64,000 nt of DNA, taken from contig NZ_FMDM01000002.1 of NCBI RefSeq assembly GCF_900090105.1, positions 1 through 64,000 on the forward strand, written 5' to 3'. The notes beneath the pieces are model-generated. The model worked only from the letters and a program-made list of their open reading frames with translations, was not told the DNA's origin and did not search any database. Below are positions 28,704-39,476 of the stretch, piece by piece (position 1 is the first letter of the stretch; each line of letters opens with the position of its first letter). This DNA comes from Micromonospora humi (lineage in GTDB: Bacteria > Actinomycetota > Actinomycetes > Mycobacteriales > Micromonosporaceae). Made by a program: the position numbers and the translations under genes.

Positions 28704-29084
28704 GTGATTCCTGAGAATCTGCGGTACACCGCCGAGCACGAGTGGGTGGTCGGTGGTGACGGTGGTGTCGTCCGCGTCGGTATCACGCACTTCGCGCAGG
28801 ACGCCCTGGGTGACATCGTGTTCGTGCAACTGCCGGACGCCGGTGCGGTGGTGGCGGCCGGTGAGTCGCTGGGGGAGATCGAGTCGACGAAGAGCGTGTC
28901 GGAGATCTACGCGCCGTTGAGTGGCACGGTGTCGGCGCGCAACGAGGCGTTGGCCGACACGCCGGAGGTGATCAACACGGACCCGTACGGTGCGGGTTGG
29001 TTGGTGGAGATCACTCCGGATGATCCGGCGGCGGTCGAGGGTCTGTTGACCGCTGGTGCGTACCGCGAGCTCACCGAGAGCTGA
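28704..29084 (+). CDS. gcvH: Glycine cleavage system H protein
   Basis: A 126-residue lipoyl carrier protein. The lipoylated lysine lies in GEIESTKSVSEIYAP, and YTAEHEWVV near the N-terminus is the family signature. It shuttles the aminomethyl group of glycine among GcvP, GcvT and Lpd. The GTG at 28704 is preferred to the TTG just before it (N-terminus MIPENLRYTAEHEW; AAGGAC upstream). gcvP lies 7.5 kb away under its own riboswitch; gcvT is not in the window. Confidence 0.95.
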   Translation: MIPENLRYTAEHEWVVGGDGGVVRVGITHFAQDALGDIVFVQLPDAGAVVAAGESLGEIESTKSVSEIYAPLSGTVSARNEALADTPEVINTDPYGAGWLVEITPDDPAAVEGLLTAGAYRELTES

Positions 29085-29127
29085 GTTCGTGTCGTTCCGG
29101 GCGGCGGGGTTGGTTCCGCGCGTCCGG

Positions 29128-29156
29128 TTGCCCTGCATTTCGGCGCTGGCTAGGCT
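29128..29156 (+). promoter_or_regulatory. Predicted garA promoter and leader hairpin
   Basis: TTGCCC (29128-29133) and TAGGCT (29151-29156) are spaced by 17 bp, a good sigma-A-type match, between gcvH and garA. The roughly 140-nt leader contains a 9-bp perfect hairpin (29222-29230 with 29241-29249). This would uncouple garA from gcvH. Confidence 0.6.
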
Positions 29157-29301
29157 CGCCCAGTCGACCGAGAACCAATAGTTTGAGCGTTGCGGAATGC
29201 GCCTTCCCGGGCACGGGGAGCCAGCCGCCGGGTGTGGGTTTGCCCGGCGGCCAGACCCGCCATTCCCCGACGCCGACCGAACAGATCCGTGAGGTGGTCC
29301 C

Positions 29302-29754
29302 ATGACGCGCCCAGACGACGAGTTCCCCCCGCTCGACGTCACTTCGACGCTCAATCTCGGTTCGCTCGACGAAGTGCTGGAGGGGCCGGACACCGATGTG
29401 GTGCCGAGCCGCATGTCCGGTTCGTTGCCGCCGGGAATGGCGTTGCTGGTGGTTCGCCGGGGCCCGAATGCGGGTGCCCGGTTCCTGTTGGACCACGATG
29501 TGACGACGAGTGGACGGCACCCGGACAGTGACATCTTCCTCGACGACGTGACGGTGTCGCGGCGGCACGCGGAGTTCCACCGCGACGGTGGCACGTTCAC
29601 GGTGCGGGACGTGGGCAGCCTGAACGGCACGTACGTGAACCGTGAGCGGGTCGAGGCGGCGACGTTGAGCAACGGTGACGAGGTGCAGATCGGCAAGTTT
29701 CGGGTGGTGTTCATCGCCGGTCCGCGCCCGGAGGAGGAGGCCGGCCGGGGGTGA
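29302..29754 (+). CDS. garA: FHA-domain regulator GarA/OdhI
   Basis: A 150-residue phosphopeptide-switch protein. The FHA domain (about 53-135) contains GRHPDSDIFLDDVTVSRRH and GSLNGTYVN, the phosphothreonine-binding loops, and is nearly identical in these motifs to mycobacterial GarA. Such proteins inhibit 2-oxoglutarate dehydrogenase and regulate glutamate metabolism, and phosphorylation of an N-terminal threonine switches them off. Here the N-terminal site reads DVTSTLNLGSLDEV rather than the ETTSVFRAD of mycobacteria and corynebacteria, so the kinase site seems to have diverged. Confidence 0.93.
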   Translation: MTRPDDEFPPLDVTSTLNLGSLDEVLEGPDTDVVPSRMSGSLPPGMALLVVRRGPNAGARFLLDHDVTTSGRHPDSDIFLDDVTVSRRHAEFHRDGGTFTVRDVGSLNGTYVNRERVEAATLSNGDEVQIGKFRVVFIAGPRPEEEAGRG

Positions 29755-30506
29755 ACGAGCCTGCGGCTTCGACGCCGTCCGGTGCGGCGCGCTCGCCTGG
29801 GCTGATGAGCATCGGCGAGGTGTTGGCGCAGTTACGGGCGGAGTTTCCGGACGTGACGATTTCGAAGTTGCGGTTCCTGGAGGCCGAGGGCCTGGTGGAG
29901 CCGCAGCGGACGCCGGCGGGTTACCGGAAGTACGGCTGGGACGACGTGGCGCGGCTGCGGTTCGTGCTGACCGCGCAGCGGGATCAGTATCTGCCGTTGC
30001 GGGTGATCCGGGAGCAGTTGGCGGAGTGGGATTCGTCGGGTGCGCCGTCGGGGCGGTCGCGGCCGAATCTGGTGGCGGTCGGTCCGGGTGGTGAGGTGCC
30101 GGGTCGGGAGTCGGTGGAGCCGGTCGAGTCGTCCGAGGTGCGGTTGGGCCGGTCGGAGCTGCTGTCGCGCAGCGGCGTCGACGAGTCGACGTTGGTGGAG
30201 TTGGAGCGGCTCGGTGTGCTCGTGTCGGATCCGCCGGGCTGGTACGACGCGGATGCGTTGATCATCGCGAGTGCGGTGGCGGGGTTGGCGGCGTACGGGT
30301 TCCAGCCGCGGCATCTGCGGGCGTACCGGTCGGCGGCGGATCGGGAGGTCGGTCTGTTCGCGCAGTTGGTGGCGCCGTTGGCGCGGCAGAGTGATCCGGC
30401 GGCGCGGGCCCGGGCGGCGGAGACGGCGCGGGAGTTGATGGCGTTGTCGCAGCAGTTGCACGCGGCGTTGGTGCGGGTGGGGCTGCGGTCGACGTTGGGT
30501 CGGTGA
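29751..30506 (+). CDS. ftsR: MerR-family regulator, FtsR-like
   Basis: A 251-residue regulator whose GTG overlaps the garA stop (GTGA). The MerR DNA-binding domain is near residues 20-95: MSIGEVLAQLRAEFPDVTIS, KLRFLEAEGLVEPQRTPAGYRKY, then a linker with RSRPNLVAVGPGGEVPG. A second helical domain follows (about 145-240). The order garA-merR matches Rv1827-Rv1828 and corynebacterial FtsR, an activator of ftsZ; that role is inferred here. Confidence 0.85.
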   Translation: MNEPAASTPSGAARSPGLMSIGEVLAQLRAEFPDVTISKLRFLEAEGLVEPQRTPAGYRKYGWDDVARLRFVLTAQRDQYLPLRVIREQLAEWDSSGAPSGRSRPNLVAVGPGGEVPGRESVEPVESSEVRLGRSELLSRSGVDESTLVELERLGVLVSDPPGWYDADALIIASAVAGLAAYGFQPRHLRAYRSAADREVGLFAQLVAPLARQSDPAARARAAETARELMALSQQLHAALVRVGLRSTLGR

Positions 30507-30708
30507 GGGGTCGGGCGCCGTGGGGTGTCCGGCCCTTCGTCGTGGGTGGGCGCGCGCCGTTCGGCCGGAGTGGGCGTGTCGTAGGCTTGCCGGGGTAAGC
30601 CCGTCTGTCGAGGCGTGGTGCACGTAGCGCGTGGGACTTGCGTGTCCTGGTCCGTGTACCGTGCAGGGAAGGGCGCGGTGCGAAGGTGACGACGACACGG
30701 AGGCGGCG

Positions 30709-31173
30709 GTGCGCGAGCTGAGCGTGGTCGGAGTTCGGGTGGAGTTGCCCAGCAACCAGCCGATCGTCCTGCTGCGGGAGGTCGAGGGGGACCGCTATCT
30801 GCCGATCTGGATCGGCGCGGTCGAGGCGACGGCGATCGCTTACGAGCAGCAGGGTGTCAAGCCGGCTCGGCCGTTGACGCACGATCTTCTGCGGGACGTG
30901 TTGGCGGCGGTGCAGGCGCCGTTGCGGGCGGTGGAGATCACCGAGTTGAAGGAGAACGTCTTCTACGCGGATCTGCTGCTGGGTGACGGGGTGCGGGTGT
31001 CGGCGCGGCCGAGTGACTCGATCGCGTTGGCGTTGCGGGTGGGTGCGCCGATTCGTTGTGCGGAGCAGGTCCTCAGCGAGGCGGGGATCGTGATCCCGGA
31101 CGAGCAGGAGGACGAGGTGGAGAAGTTCCGGGAGTTCCTGGACCAGGTGCGTCCGGAGGATTTCGCGGGCTGA
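30709..31173 (+). CDS. DUF151 bifunctional nuclease family protein
   Basis: A 154-residue protein with the DUF151 fold: VELPSNQPIVLLREVEGDRY, LPIWIGAVEATAI, RPLTHDLL, NVFYADLLL and ARPSDSIALALR. Some plant and bacterial members show nuclease activity, hence the family name; the role in actinobacteria is unsettled. GTG at 30709 with GGAGG five bases upstream is chosen over longer GTG-initiated versions. It occupies the same slot as Rv1829 between two merR genes. TAGGCT at 30582-30587 could be its -10. Confidence 0.88.
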   Translation: MRELSVVGVRVELPSNQPIVLLREVEGDRYLPIWIGAVEATAIAYEQQGVKPARPLTHDLLRDVLAAVQAPLRAVEITELKENVFYADLLLGDGVRVSARPSDSIALALRVGAPIRCAEQVLSEAGIVIPDEQEDEVEKFREFLDQVRPEDFAG

Positions 31174-31375
31174 GCGGTGGCCGGCCGGTGGGTCGGGGTG
31201 CGCGGCGGTGGTTGTCACGGTGGTGGCGGCTTGCCGCCGTGTGTGCTGTCGGTGGCGCGGCGTGTCGGGTGTCTCCTGCCGGTGTCGTCGGCTCGGCGGC
31301 GTTAGGGTGGCCGTGTCGAGGGGTGCGCGTACGGGGAAGTCGACGTGGCGCCGCACGGGCGGGGAGGTTGGTCCG

Positions 31376-31942
31376 ATGCACGAGCCGCAGGATCCTGGTC
31401 CGAGTGGGGAACCGCTGGCCGGTGACGGTGAGGTGGGCTACCGGGGTGTGACCGCGTGTTCGGCGGTGGGCATCAGTTACCGGCAGCTGGACTACTGGGC
31501 GCGGACGTCTCTGGTGGTGCCGAGTGTGCGTGACGCGTCGGGTTCGGGGACGTCCCGGTTGTACTCGTTCCGCGACCTGGTGGTGTTGAAGGTCGTGAAG
31601 CGGTTGTTGGACGCCGGGGTGTCGTTGCAGAACATCCGCAAGGCGATCGACGCGTTGCGGTCGCGTGGCGTGGATGATCTGGCGGGCATCACGTTGATCT
31701 CCGACGGGACGACGGTGTACGAGTGCCGGTCGCCGGAGGAGGTGGTCGACCTGTTGCAGGGCGGCCAGGGGGTGTTCGGCATCGCGATCGGTGGCGCGTT
31801 CAAGGAGATCCAGGGTTCGTTGTCGCATCTTCCGGCGGAGCCGGCGGGGGGTCCGGAGCGGGGTTCCCCGGCGGTGGAGCCGGAGGTGGAGTCGGTGGGG
31901 GACGAGTTGGCGGCGCGTCGGGCGCGGCGTCGGGCCGGTTGA
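31376..31942 (+). CDS. MerR-family regulator (second of pair)
   Basis: A 188-residue MerR protein. The HTH reads TACSAVGISYRQLDYWARTS, then LYSFRDLVVLKVVKRLLDAG and SLQNIRKAIDALR. The C-terminal about 40 residues are disordered. It corresponds to Rv1830-like genes next to the garA cluster. ATG 31376 follows a GGGGAGG site by about eight bases. A -10-like TAGGGT lies at 31303-31308. Confidence 0.85.
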   Translation: MHEPQDPGPSGEPLAGDGEVGYRGVTACSAVGISYRQLDYWARTSLVVPSVRDASGSGTSRLYSFRDLVVLKVVKRLLDAGVSLQNIRKAIDALRSRGVDDLAGITLISDGTTVYECRSPEEVVDLLQGGQGVFGIAIGGAFKEIQGSLSHLPAEPAGGPERGSPAVEPEVESVGDELAARRARRRAG

Positions 31943-32378
31943 TCGATCGGCGTCTCGTGCACGGGATCGCGTCGTGGCCTTTCGGCCCGGCGCGATTCGT
32001 CGTTTCGGTGACCGACGGTGAGCGTGGTGGGGTGTCCGGGGCCGGTTCGGGGTGTCGGCGCGACCGGTGTGCGTGGTGGGGCGGGTGTGCGCAGGTGGCG
32101 GTGGGTGTCTGCGCAGTGTCCGAAAGAGACGGTACGGGGGCCGGGTTGACCGGCTGTGGTGGGCTGCGTGCGCCGCGTCCATCGGATGGGGCCGGATTGT
32201 TGACCGTCCGTAGTTGAGGGTTGTCGGGACGCCGATAGGGCACGCGTGAACTGTGGCGGCGGAGGCGCTATGGTCCGTCTCGGTCGTCGGCGCGTCGACG
32301 TCACGGTGGGTGACGCCGCGTCGGCTGGCGATGCCCCTGCCGCGGCGCTGCCGCGGCCCCCTGGCGGAAGGACCGAGC
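31943..32378 (+). other. Intergenic region, 436 bases, no gene seen
   Basis: I find no coding frame with a convincing start, no tRNA and no strong terminator hairpin between the merR stop and glbN. TTGACC occurs at 32200-32205 but without a well-spaced -10. A CTGCCGCGG motif is repeated just before glbN (32337-32358). The glbN-hmp promoter must lie here; I cannot place it. Confidence 0.5.
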
Positions 32379-32768
32379 ATGACGGTGACGAGCGAGACCA
32401 CCCCGATCTCCCACTACGAGCGCATCGGCGGCGCGGCGGCGGTGAAGGCCGCGGTGGAGCTGTTCTACGACAAGGTGTTGGCGGACCCGGACCTGGCCGG
32501 CTACTTCACCGGGGTGGACATGGCCGAGCAGCGGCGGCACCTGGCGTTGATGCTGGCGGTGGTGTTGGGCGGCCCGAACGAGTACGCGGGGCGGGGGCTG
32601 GCGGAGGCGCACCAGCCGTTGGACATTGCGGGCGCGCACTACGCGAAGGTCGGCGAGCACCTGACGGCGACGTTGGTGGAGTTGGGTGTGCCGGCGGACG
32701 TGATCGCCGACGTGCAGGTCGTGCTCGGTCAGGTGCGGGACCAGGTCGTGTCGGCGGGGAACGCCTGA
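32379..32768 (+). CDS. glbN: Truncated haemoglobin, group I (trHbN)
   Basis: A 129-residue 2-on-2 globin. SHYERIGGAAAVKAAVELFYDKVLADPDL is the A-to-B/E helix pattern (Phe-Tyr at B9-B10), YFTGVDMAEQRRHLALML the E region, and the proximal His lies in AHQPLDIAGAHYAKV. Group I members detoxify nitric oxide in mycobacteria. ATG 32379 has GGAAGGA upstream and gives MTVTSETTPISHYERIGG; earlier frames extend into non-coding sequence. The stop is two bases before the flavohaemoglobin start. Confidence 0.9.
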   Translation: MTVTSETTPISHYERIGGAAAVKAAVELFYDKVLADPDLAGYFTGVDMAEQRRHLALMLAVVLGGPNEYAGRGLAEAHQPLDIAGAHYAKVGEHLTATLVELGVPADVIADVQVVLGQVRDQVVSAGNA

Positions 32769-32770
32769 GC

Positions 32771-33931
32771 GTGGACGCGGCACGGCTCAAGCAGAGCTGG
32801 TCGCTGGTGGCCGGGCACGGCGACCAGGTGCCGCTCTACTTCTATTCGACGTTGTTCCTGGCGCATCCGGAGACCCGGCAGATGTTCGGCACCAACATGG
32901 CCGGGCAGCGGGACCGGTTGGTGTCCGCGTTGGGGCACATCGTGTCGCACGTGGACCAGGTGGACCGGTTGGTGGGGTTCCTGCAGCAGCTCGGCGCCGA
33001 CCACCGCAAGTTCGCGGTGCGCGCCGAGCACTATCCGGCGGTGGGTGGGGCGCTGCTGGAGACGTTGCGGCACTTCAGCGGCGCGGCGTGGTCCGAGGAG
33101 TTGGCGGCGGACTGGGCGGCGGCGTACGGGCTGGTCGCGCAGGTGATGACGGAGGCCGCGCAGGCGGCGGAGGCGCATTCCCCGCCGTGGTGGGTGGCGG
33201 AGGTGCTGGCGCACGAGCGGCGCACCTTCGACGTGGCGGTGGTGACGGTGCGGCCGCAGTACCTGTTGCCGTTCACGCCGGGGCAGTCGATCGGGGTGTC
33301 GCATCCGGCGGTGCGGTCGTGGCGGTACTACTCGCCGGCGAACGCGCCGCGTCCGGACGGCACGGTGGAGTTGCACGTGCGGGCGGCGCCGGGTGGCGCG
33401 GTGTCGTCGCGGTTGGTGTACGGGTGCGCGGCGGGTGACCAGATCCATCTGGCGGCGCCGGTGGGGGACCGGTTGACGTTGCGGCCGGCCGGTTCGTCGG
33501 ATCTGCTGCTGTTGGCCGGGGGTACCGGCTGGGCGCCGGTGAAGGCGCTGGTGGAGCAGGTCGCGGCGGAGGGTTCGGGGCGGCAGGTGGACCTGTACGT
33601 GGGGGCCCGCTCGCGTACGGAGTTCTATGACAGCGAGGCGATCGACAAGGTGGCGGCGTCGCATCCGTGGCTGCGGGTGTCGTACGTGACGGGGTCGGAT
33701 CCGCGGCGCCCGGGTGAGGTGGCGCGGGTGGTCGACCGGGTGCTGGCCGACGGGGACTGGCGGTCGCGGCATGTGTACGTGTGCGGGTCGGACGAGATGG
33801 TGGGCCATTCGGTGGCGGCGTTGACGGGTGCCGGCTACCAGCCGGGTCAGCTGCACCACGAGGGTTTCGGTAAGCATTGGTACGGGCCGACGTGGCGTAC
33901 CGTGACCACCCCTGACGGAGGTTTCCGGTGA
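32771..33931 (+). CDS. hmp: Flavohaemoglobin (nitric oxide dioxygenase)
   Basis: A 386-residue fusion of a globin (1-135) and a ferredoxin-reductase-like module (about 140-380). The proximal His is in VRAEHYPAVGGALL. The FAD site shows WRYYSPANAP and the NAD site LLLLAGGTGWAPVKALVEQ, ending VYVCGSDEMV. It oxidises NO to nitrate using NAD(P)H and O2. The segment joining the domains (SPPWWVAEVLAHERRTFDVA) matches the actinobacterial short type. GTG start two bases after glbN, so two NO-detoxifying globins are made together. Confidence 0.9.
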   Translation: MDAARLKQSWSLVAGHGDQVPLYFYSTLFLAHPETRQMFGTNMAGQRDRLVSALGHIVSHVDQVDRLVGFLQQLGADHRKFAVRAEHYPAVGGALLETLRHFSGAAWSEELAADWAAAYGLVAQVMTEAAQAAEAHSPPWWVAEVLAHERRTFDVAVVTVRPQYLLPFTPGQSIGVSHPAVRSWRYYSPANAPRPDGTVELHVRAAPGGAVSSRLVYGCAAGDQIHLAAPVGDRLTLRPAGSSDLLLLAGGTGWAPVKALVEQVAAEGSGRQVDLYVGARSRTEFYDSEAIDKVAASHPWLRVSYVTGSDPRRPGEVARVVDRVLADGDWRSRHVYVCGSDEMVGHSVAALTGAGYQPGQLHHEGFGKHWYGPTWRTVTTPDGGFR

Positions 33932-34608
33932 GTGCGACTCCGATCAGCGGTTACGACGCGCAGCAGGTGTCCGGGCCGGTGCAGGTGCGGCTGACCCCGG
34001 ATCGGGTGCGGCGGTGGGAGTTCGGGTCGGCGGCGTTCACCCGTCGCGGCTACGAGCAGGCCGACGTGGACCGGTTCCGGTTGCAGGTGGCCGACGAGTT
34101 GGATCTGTTGGCCGCGCAGGTGGCGAACCTGCGGGCGGAGAACGAGCGGCTCAACGACCATCTGGAGCTGCACCGGCACGGGGTGATCCCGAGCGCCGAC
34201 AAGCCGGTGATGCCGGCGGCGAAGGAGGTCAACCTGTTGTCGGCGGCGCAGCGGGAGGCCGAGCAGATCATCGCGCAGGCCCACGACTACGCCCGGCGGG
34301 TCGCCGAGTACGCCCGCACGCAGTACGAGAGTTACCTGCGGGCGGCGGCGGAGGAGGCGAAGCAGGAGGCCGAGCGGGCGGTGATGGAGTACCGCAGCGC
34401 GGCCGGTGGCAACGCGGACGATTCGGTGGCCACGCGGGAGGCGTTGCGGATCTTCGGGGAGATGATGATGTCGCACATGCGGGCGGCGGCGCGGCACCTG
34501 GACGACGGCAGTGAGCAGTTGGCGCGCACCATGGAGCGCATCGCCCGGGAGGCCCCGCCGGTGGGCGCCGGCGAGGCGCAGCCGGCGTTGCCGCGTCACC
34601 AGCGTTGA
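33928..34608 (+). CDS. DivIVA-like coiled-coil protein
   Basis: A 226-residue protein starting at GTG overlapping the hmp stop (GTGA). The N-terminal FTRRGYEQADVDRFRLQVAD is the DivIVA domain motif (residues about 36-55). Coiled coils follow (VANLRAENERLNDHLELH, then SAAQREAEQIIAQAHDYARR) up to about residue 160. DivIVA-family proteins bind curved membrane and organise polar growth; smaller members act as septum or curvature adaptors. Co-translation with flavohaemoglobin is unexpected and its meaning is unclear. Confidence 0.82.
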   Translation: MSATPISGYDAQQVSGPVQVRLTPDRVRRWEFGSAAFTRRGYEQADVDRFRLQVADELDLLAAQVANLRAENERLNDHLELHRHGVIPSADKPVMPAAKEVNLLSAAQREAEQIIAQAHDYARRVAEYARTQYESYLRAAAEEAKQEAERAVMEYRSAAGGNADDSVATREALRIFGEMMMSHMRAAARHLDDGSEQLARTMERIAREAPPVGAGEAQPALPRHQR

Positions 34609-34609
34609 G

Positions 34610-34663
34610 GTGAGAGGGGGCCCCTTCTCGACGTCAGGCGTTGCGAGGGGGCCCTTCCTCACA
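34610..34663. terminator. Double GGGGGCCC palindrome, probable bidirectional terminator
   Basis: Two copies of a GAGGGGGCCC-type palindrome (about 34612-34629 and 34645-34660) flank a short spacer and can also pair with each other as one long hairpin. They lie between the DivIVA-like gene and the convergent SDR, whose last codon is inside the right copy. Similar GGGGCCC palindromes recur in Micromonosporaceae intergenic DNA as far as I recall. Confidence 0.6.
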
Positions 34664-35309
34664 TGCGGGCGACGGCCTCGGCGATGGGGGTGTCGCCGGC
34701 GACGAGTTCGACGGTGTGCCCGGCGGTGTCGGGTGCGTCCAGCAGGGCCAGCAGCACCCGGGCGACGTCGGCGCGGCTGACCGCGCCGGGTGTGACGGGC
34801 CGGGCCAGGGTGATCCGGCCGGCGGGTTCGTCGTCGGTGAGCCGGCCGGGGCGCAGCACGGTGACGTCGAGGTCCCGGCCGGTGACGTCGTCCTCGGCGG
34901 CTTTCTTGGCGCGCAGGTAGGCCGCCCACACGTCGTCGGTGTCGGGTGCCGGCGGGTTGTCCACGCCCATCGAGGAGACCAGCAGGTAGCGGCGGACGCC
35001 GGCGCGTACGGCGGCGTCGGCGAGCAGCACGGCGGCGCCGCGGTCGACGGTGTCCTTGCGGTCGGCGCCGCTGCCGGGGCCGGCGCCGGCGGCGAACACG
35101 ACCGCGTCGGCGCCGTCGAGGTGGGCGGCGAGGGCGTCGACGTCGGTGTGTTCCAGGTCGCAGACGACCGGTTCGGCGCCGGCGGCGCGCAGGGCGGCGG
35201 CGTGTTCGGGGTTGCGGATCAGCCCGACGGCGGTGTCCCCGCGCCCGGCGAGTTCCCGTTCCAGCAGTTTGGCGATCTTCCCGTGCCCTCCGGCGATGAC
35301 GACGCGCAT
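34659..35309 (-). CDS. NAD(P)-binding atypical SDR (NmrA/YwnB-like)
   Basis: A 216-residue Rossmann protein. MRVVIAGGHGKIAKLLEREL carries the atypical-SDR glycine motif GxxGxIG-like, and VVFAAGAGPGSGADRKDTVD plus YLLVSSMGVDNPP follow. The YxxxK is shifted to AYLRAKKAAED. Members act as NADPH-dependent reductases or sensors; the substrate is unknown. ATG at 35309. It ends inside the palindromic terminator region. Confidence 0.85.
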   Translation of the reverse strand: MRVVIAGGHGKIAKLLERELAGRGDTAVGLIRNPEHAAALRAAGAEPVVCDLEHTDVDALAAHLDGADAVVFAAGAGPGSGADRKDTVDRGAAVLLADAAVRAGVRRYLLVSSMGVDNPPAPDTDDVWAAYLRAKKAAEDDVTGRDLDVTVLRPGRLTDDEPAGRITLARPVTPGAVSRADVARVLLALLDAPDTAGHTVELVAGDTPIAEAVARM

Positions 35310-35358
35310 GGACCCACCGTAGCCGCCCGGCAACCTCCGGGCCGGCGGGTTGTCGCGC

Positions 35359-35430
35359 CGATCTTGGTCTTGTGGCGCCTCCGGTTTCCGGCCGAAACCG
35401 ACGTTCCTGGGCGCCGCAAGTCCAAGATCG
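35359..35430. repeat. 72-bp nested inverted repeat
   Basis: Outer arms 35359-35378 and 35411-35430 match at 18 of 20 positions, and an inner hairpin (CGGTTT with AAACCG) sits inside. The unit lies in the divergent space between the SDR and the sirtuin gene. The two-mismatch long arms look more like a degenerate miniature element or palindromic repeat than an operator. Confidence 0.6.
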
Positions 35431-35487
35431 ACGAGGGTAGGTGGGCGCGGGGTGGGGGTTTGGGGGTGGGCGAGGGAGCATGGACGG

Positions 35488-36336
35488 GTGAGTGGAGATG
35501 CGTTCGAGGCCTTGACGCGGCTGGTGGCCGCCGGGGACGTGGTGGTGCTCAGCGGTGCGGGGCTGTCCACCGAGTCGGGCATCCCGGACTATCGGGGGCC
35601 CAGCGGCGCGGCGCGCCGGCACACCCCGATGACCTACCAGGCGTTCACCCGGGATCCGGACGCGCGGCGGCGCTACTGGGCGCGCAGCCACCTGGGGTGG
35701 CGCACCATCGCCGGGGCGACGCCCAACGACGGGCACCGGGCGGTGGCCCGGTTGCAGCACGCCGGGCTGCTCGGCGGGATCATCACCCAGAACGTCGACG
35801 GGCTGCACACCGCGGCCGGCGCGACTCGGGTGATCGAGTTGCACGGGCGCCTCGACGAGGTGACGTGCCTGGACTGCGGCAACGCCACCGGCCGGGCGGA
35901 GCTGCACCGGCGCCTCAGCGAGGCCAACCCGGGGTTCGACGCGGCCGTGGCGCACGTCAACCCCGACGGCGACGTGGACCTGCCCGACGACGCGGTCGCC
36001 GGGTTCCGCACCGTCGACTGCGCGGTGTGCGGCGCGGGCATGCTGAAACCGGACGTGGTGTTCTTCGGCGAGACGGTGCCCGCCGCCCGGGTGGCGGACT
36101 GTTTCGCCCTGGTCGAGCGGGCCCGGGCGCTGCTGGTGCTCGGCTCGTCGTTGACGGTCATGTCGGGTCGGCGGTTCGTGCTGCGCGCGGCGAAGCACGG
36201 CATCCCGGTGGGCATCGTCAACCAGGGGGCGACCCGCGGCGACGGATACGCCACGCTGCGCCTGGACGCGCCGTTGGGCGCCACCCTGACCGCGGTGGCG
36301 GCCCGGTTCGCGGCGTCGGCGCCCGCGCCGGTGTGA
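35488..36336 (+). CDS. Sir2-family NAD-dependent protein deacylase
   Basis: A 282-residue sirtuin. VVVLSGAGLSTESGIPDYRG is the NAD-binding signature, ITQNVDGLHTAAG includes the catalytic region, and ELHGRLDEVTCLDCG holds the active-site His and first zinc pair. The second zinc pair is CAVCGAG, and LLVLGSSLTVMSG and GIPVGIVNQG finish the NAD site. A roughly 45-residue insertion sits between the zinc pairs. It removes acyl groups from lysines using NAD. GTG 35488 has GGAGCATGGACGG upstream; frames further up enter the inverted repeat. Confidence 0.92.
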   Translation: MSGDAFEALTRLVAAGDVVVLSGAGLSTESGIPDYRGPSGAARRHTPMTYQAFTRDPDARRRYWARSHLGWRTIAGATPNDGHRAVARLQHAGLLGGIITQNVDGLHTAAGATRVIELHGRLDEVTCLDCGNATGRAELHRRLSEANPGFDAAVAHVNPDGDVDLPDDAVAGFRTVDCAVCGAGMLKPDVVFFGETVPAARVADCFALVERARALLVLGSSLTVMSGRRFVLRAAKHGIPVGIVNQGATRGDGYATLRLDAPLGATLTAVAARFAASAPAPV

Positions 36337-36396
36337 TCACCCCCGGGACATGAGCCGGAAACACGGCCGCTGGTAGCGTGGAGGGTGCCGGTACCA

Positions 36397-36540
36397 CCCA
36401 CGTGGGAGAGACCGTCGAGCAGACGGCGCCGAAGGGGCAGATTCTCCCCGGAACCTCTCAGGCAAAAGGACCACGTGGGCAGGCGCTGTGGAGCGCGTCA
36501 GCGCGACTCAGGGGGAGGCCGACCCGTCGACCTCGCCCCC
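36397..36540 (+). promoter_or_regulatory. Glycine riboswitch and expression platform upstream of gcvP
   Basis: P1 pairs 36397-36405 with 36471-36479. The conserved core is present: GAGA at 36407-36410, GCCGAAGGGGCAG at about 36428-36440, and CTCTCAGGCAAAAGGA at about 36455-36470. Only one full aptamer is seen; 36481-36510 could be a vestigial second one. A hairpin (36511-36518 with 36531-36540, one bulge) just before the AAGGAG ribosome site is the likely switch. Glycine binding is expected to turn on gcvP. Confidence 0.92.
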
Positions 36541-36556
36541 GCAAGGAGCGCCGCGC

Positions 36557-39382
<2,826 letters not shown>

Positions 39383-39392
39383 GCGCATCGCG

Positions 39393-39421
39393 CCGGGGCG
39401 GTGGGTGGATCGCCGCCCCGG
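39393..39421. terminator. Hairpin terminator after gcvP
   Basis: A 9-bp perfect stem (39393-39401 with 39413-39421) starts 11 bases after the gcvP stop; further GC-rich inverted repeats follow to about 39445. It lies between gcvP and the convergent DUF5999 gene. Confidence 0.7.
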
Positions 39422-39476
39422 CCGGCGCGCCGACGGTCACCGCCGGCGCGTACGCTCACTGACGCTGCGTGATCGC

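Noticed and set aside
36488..36556. An upstream GTG start for gcvP
   Set aside because: It would place the start inside the riboswitch. ATG 36557 has a proper ribosome site and a conserved N-terminus.
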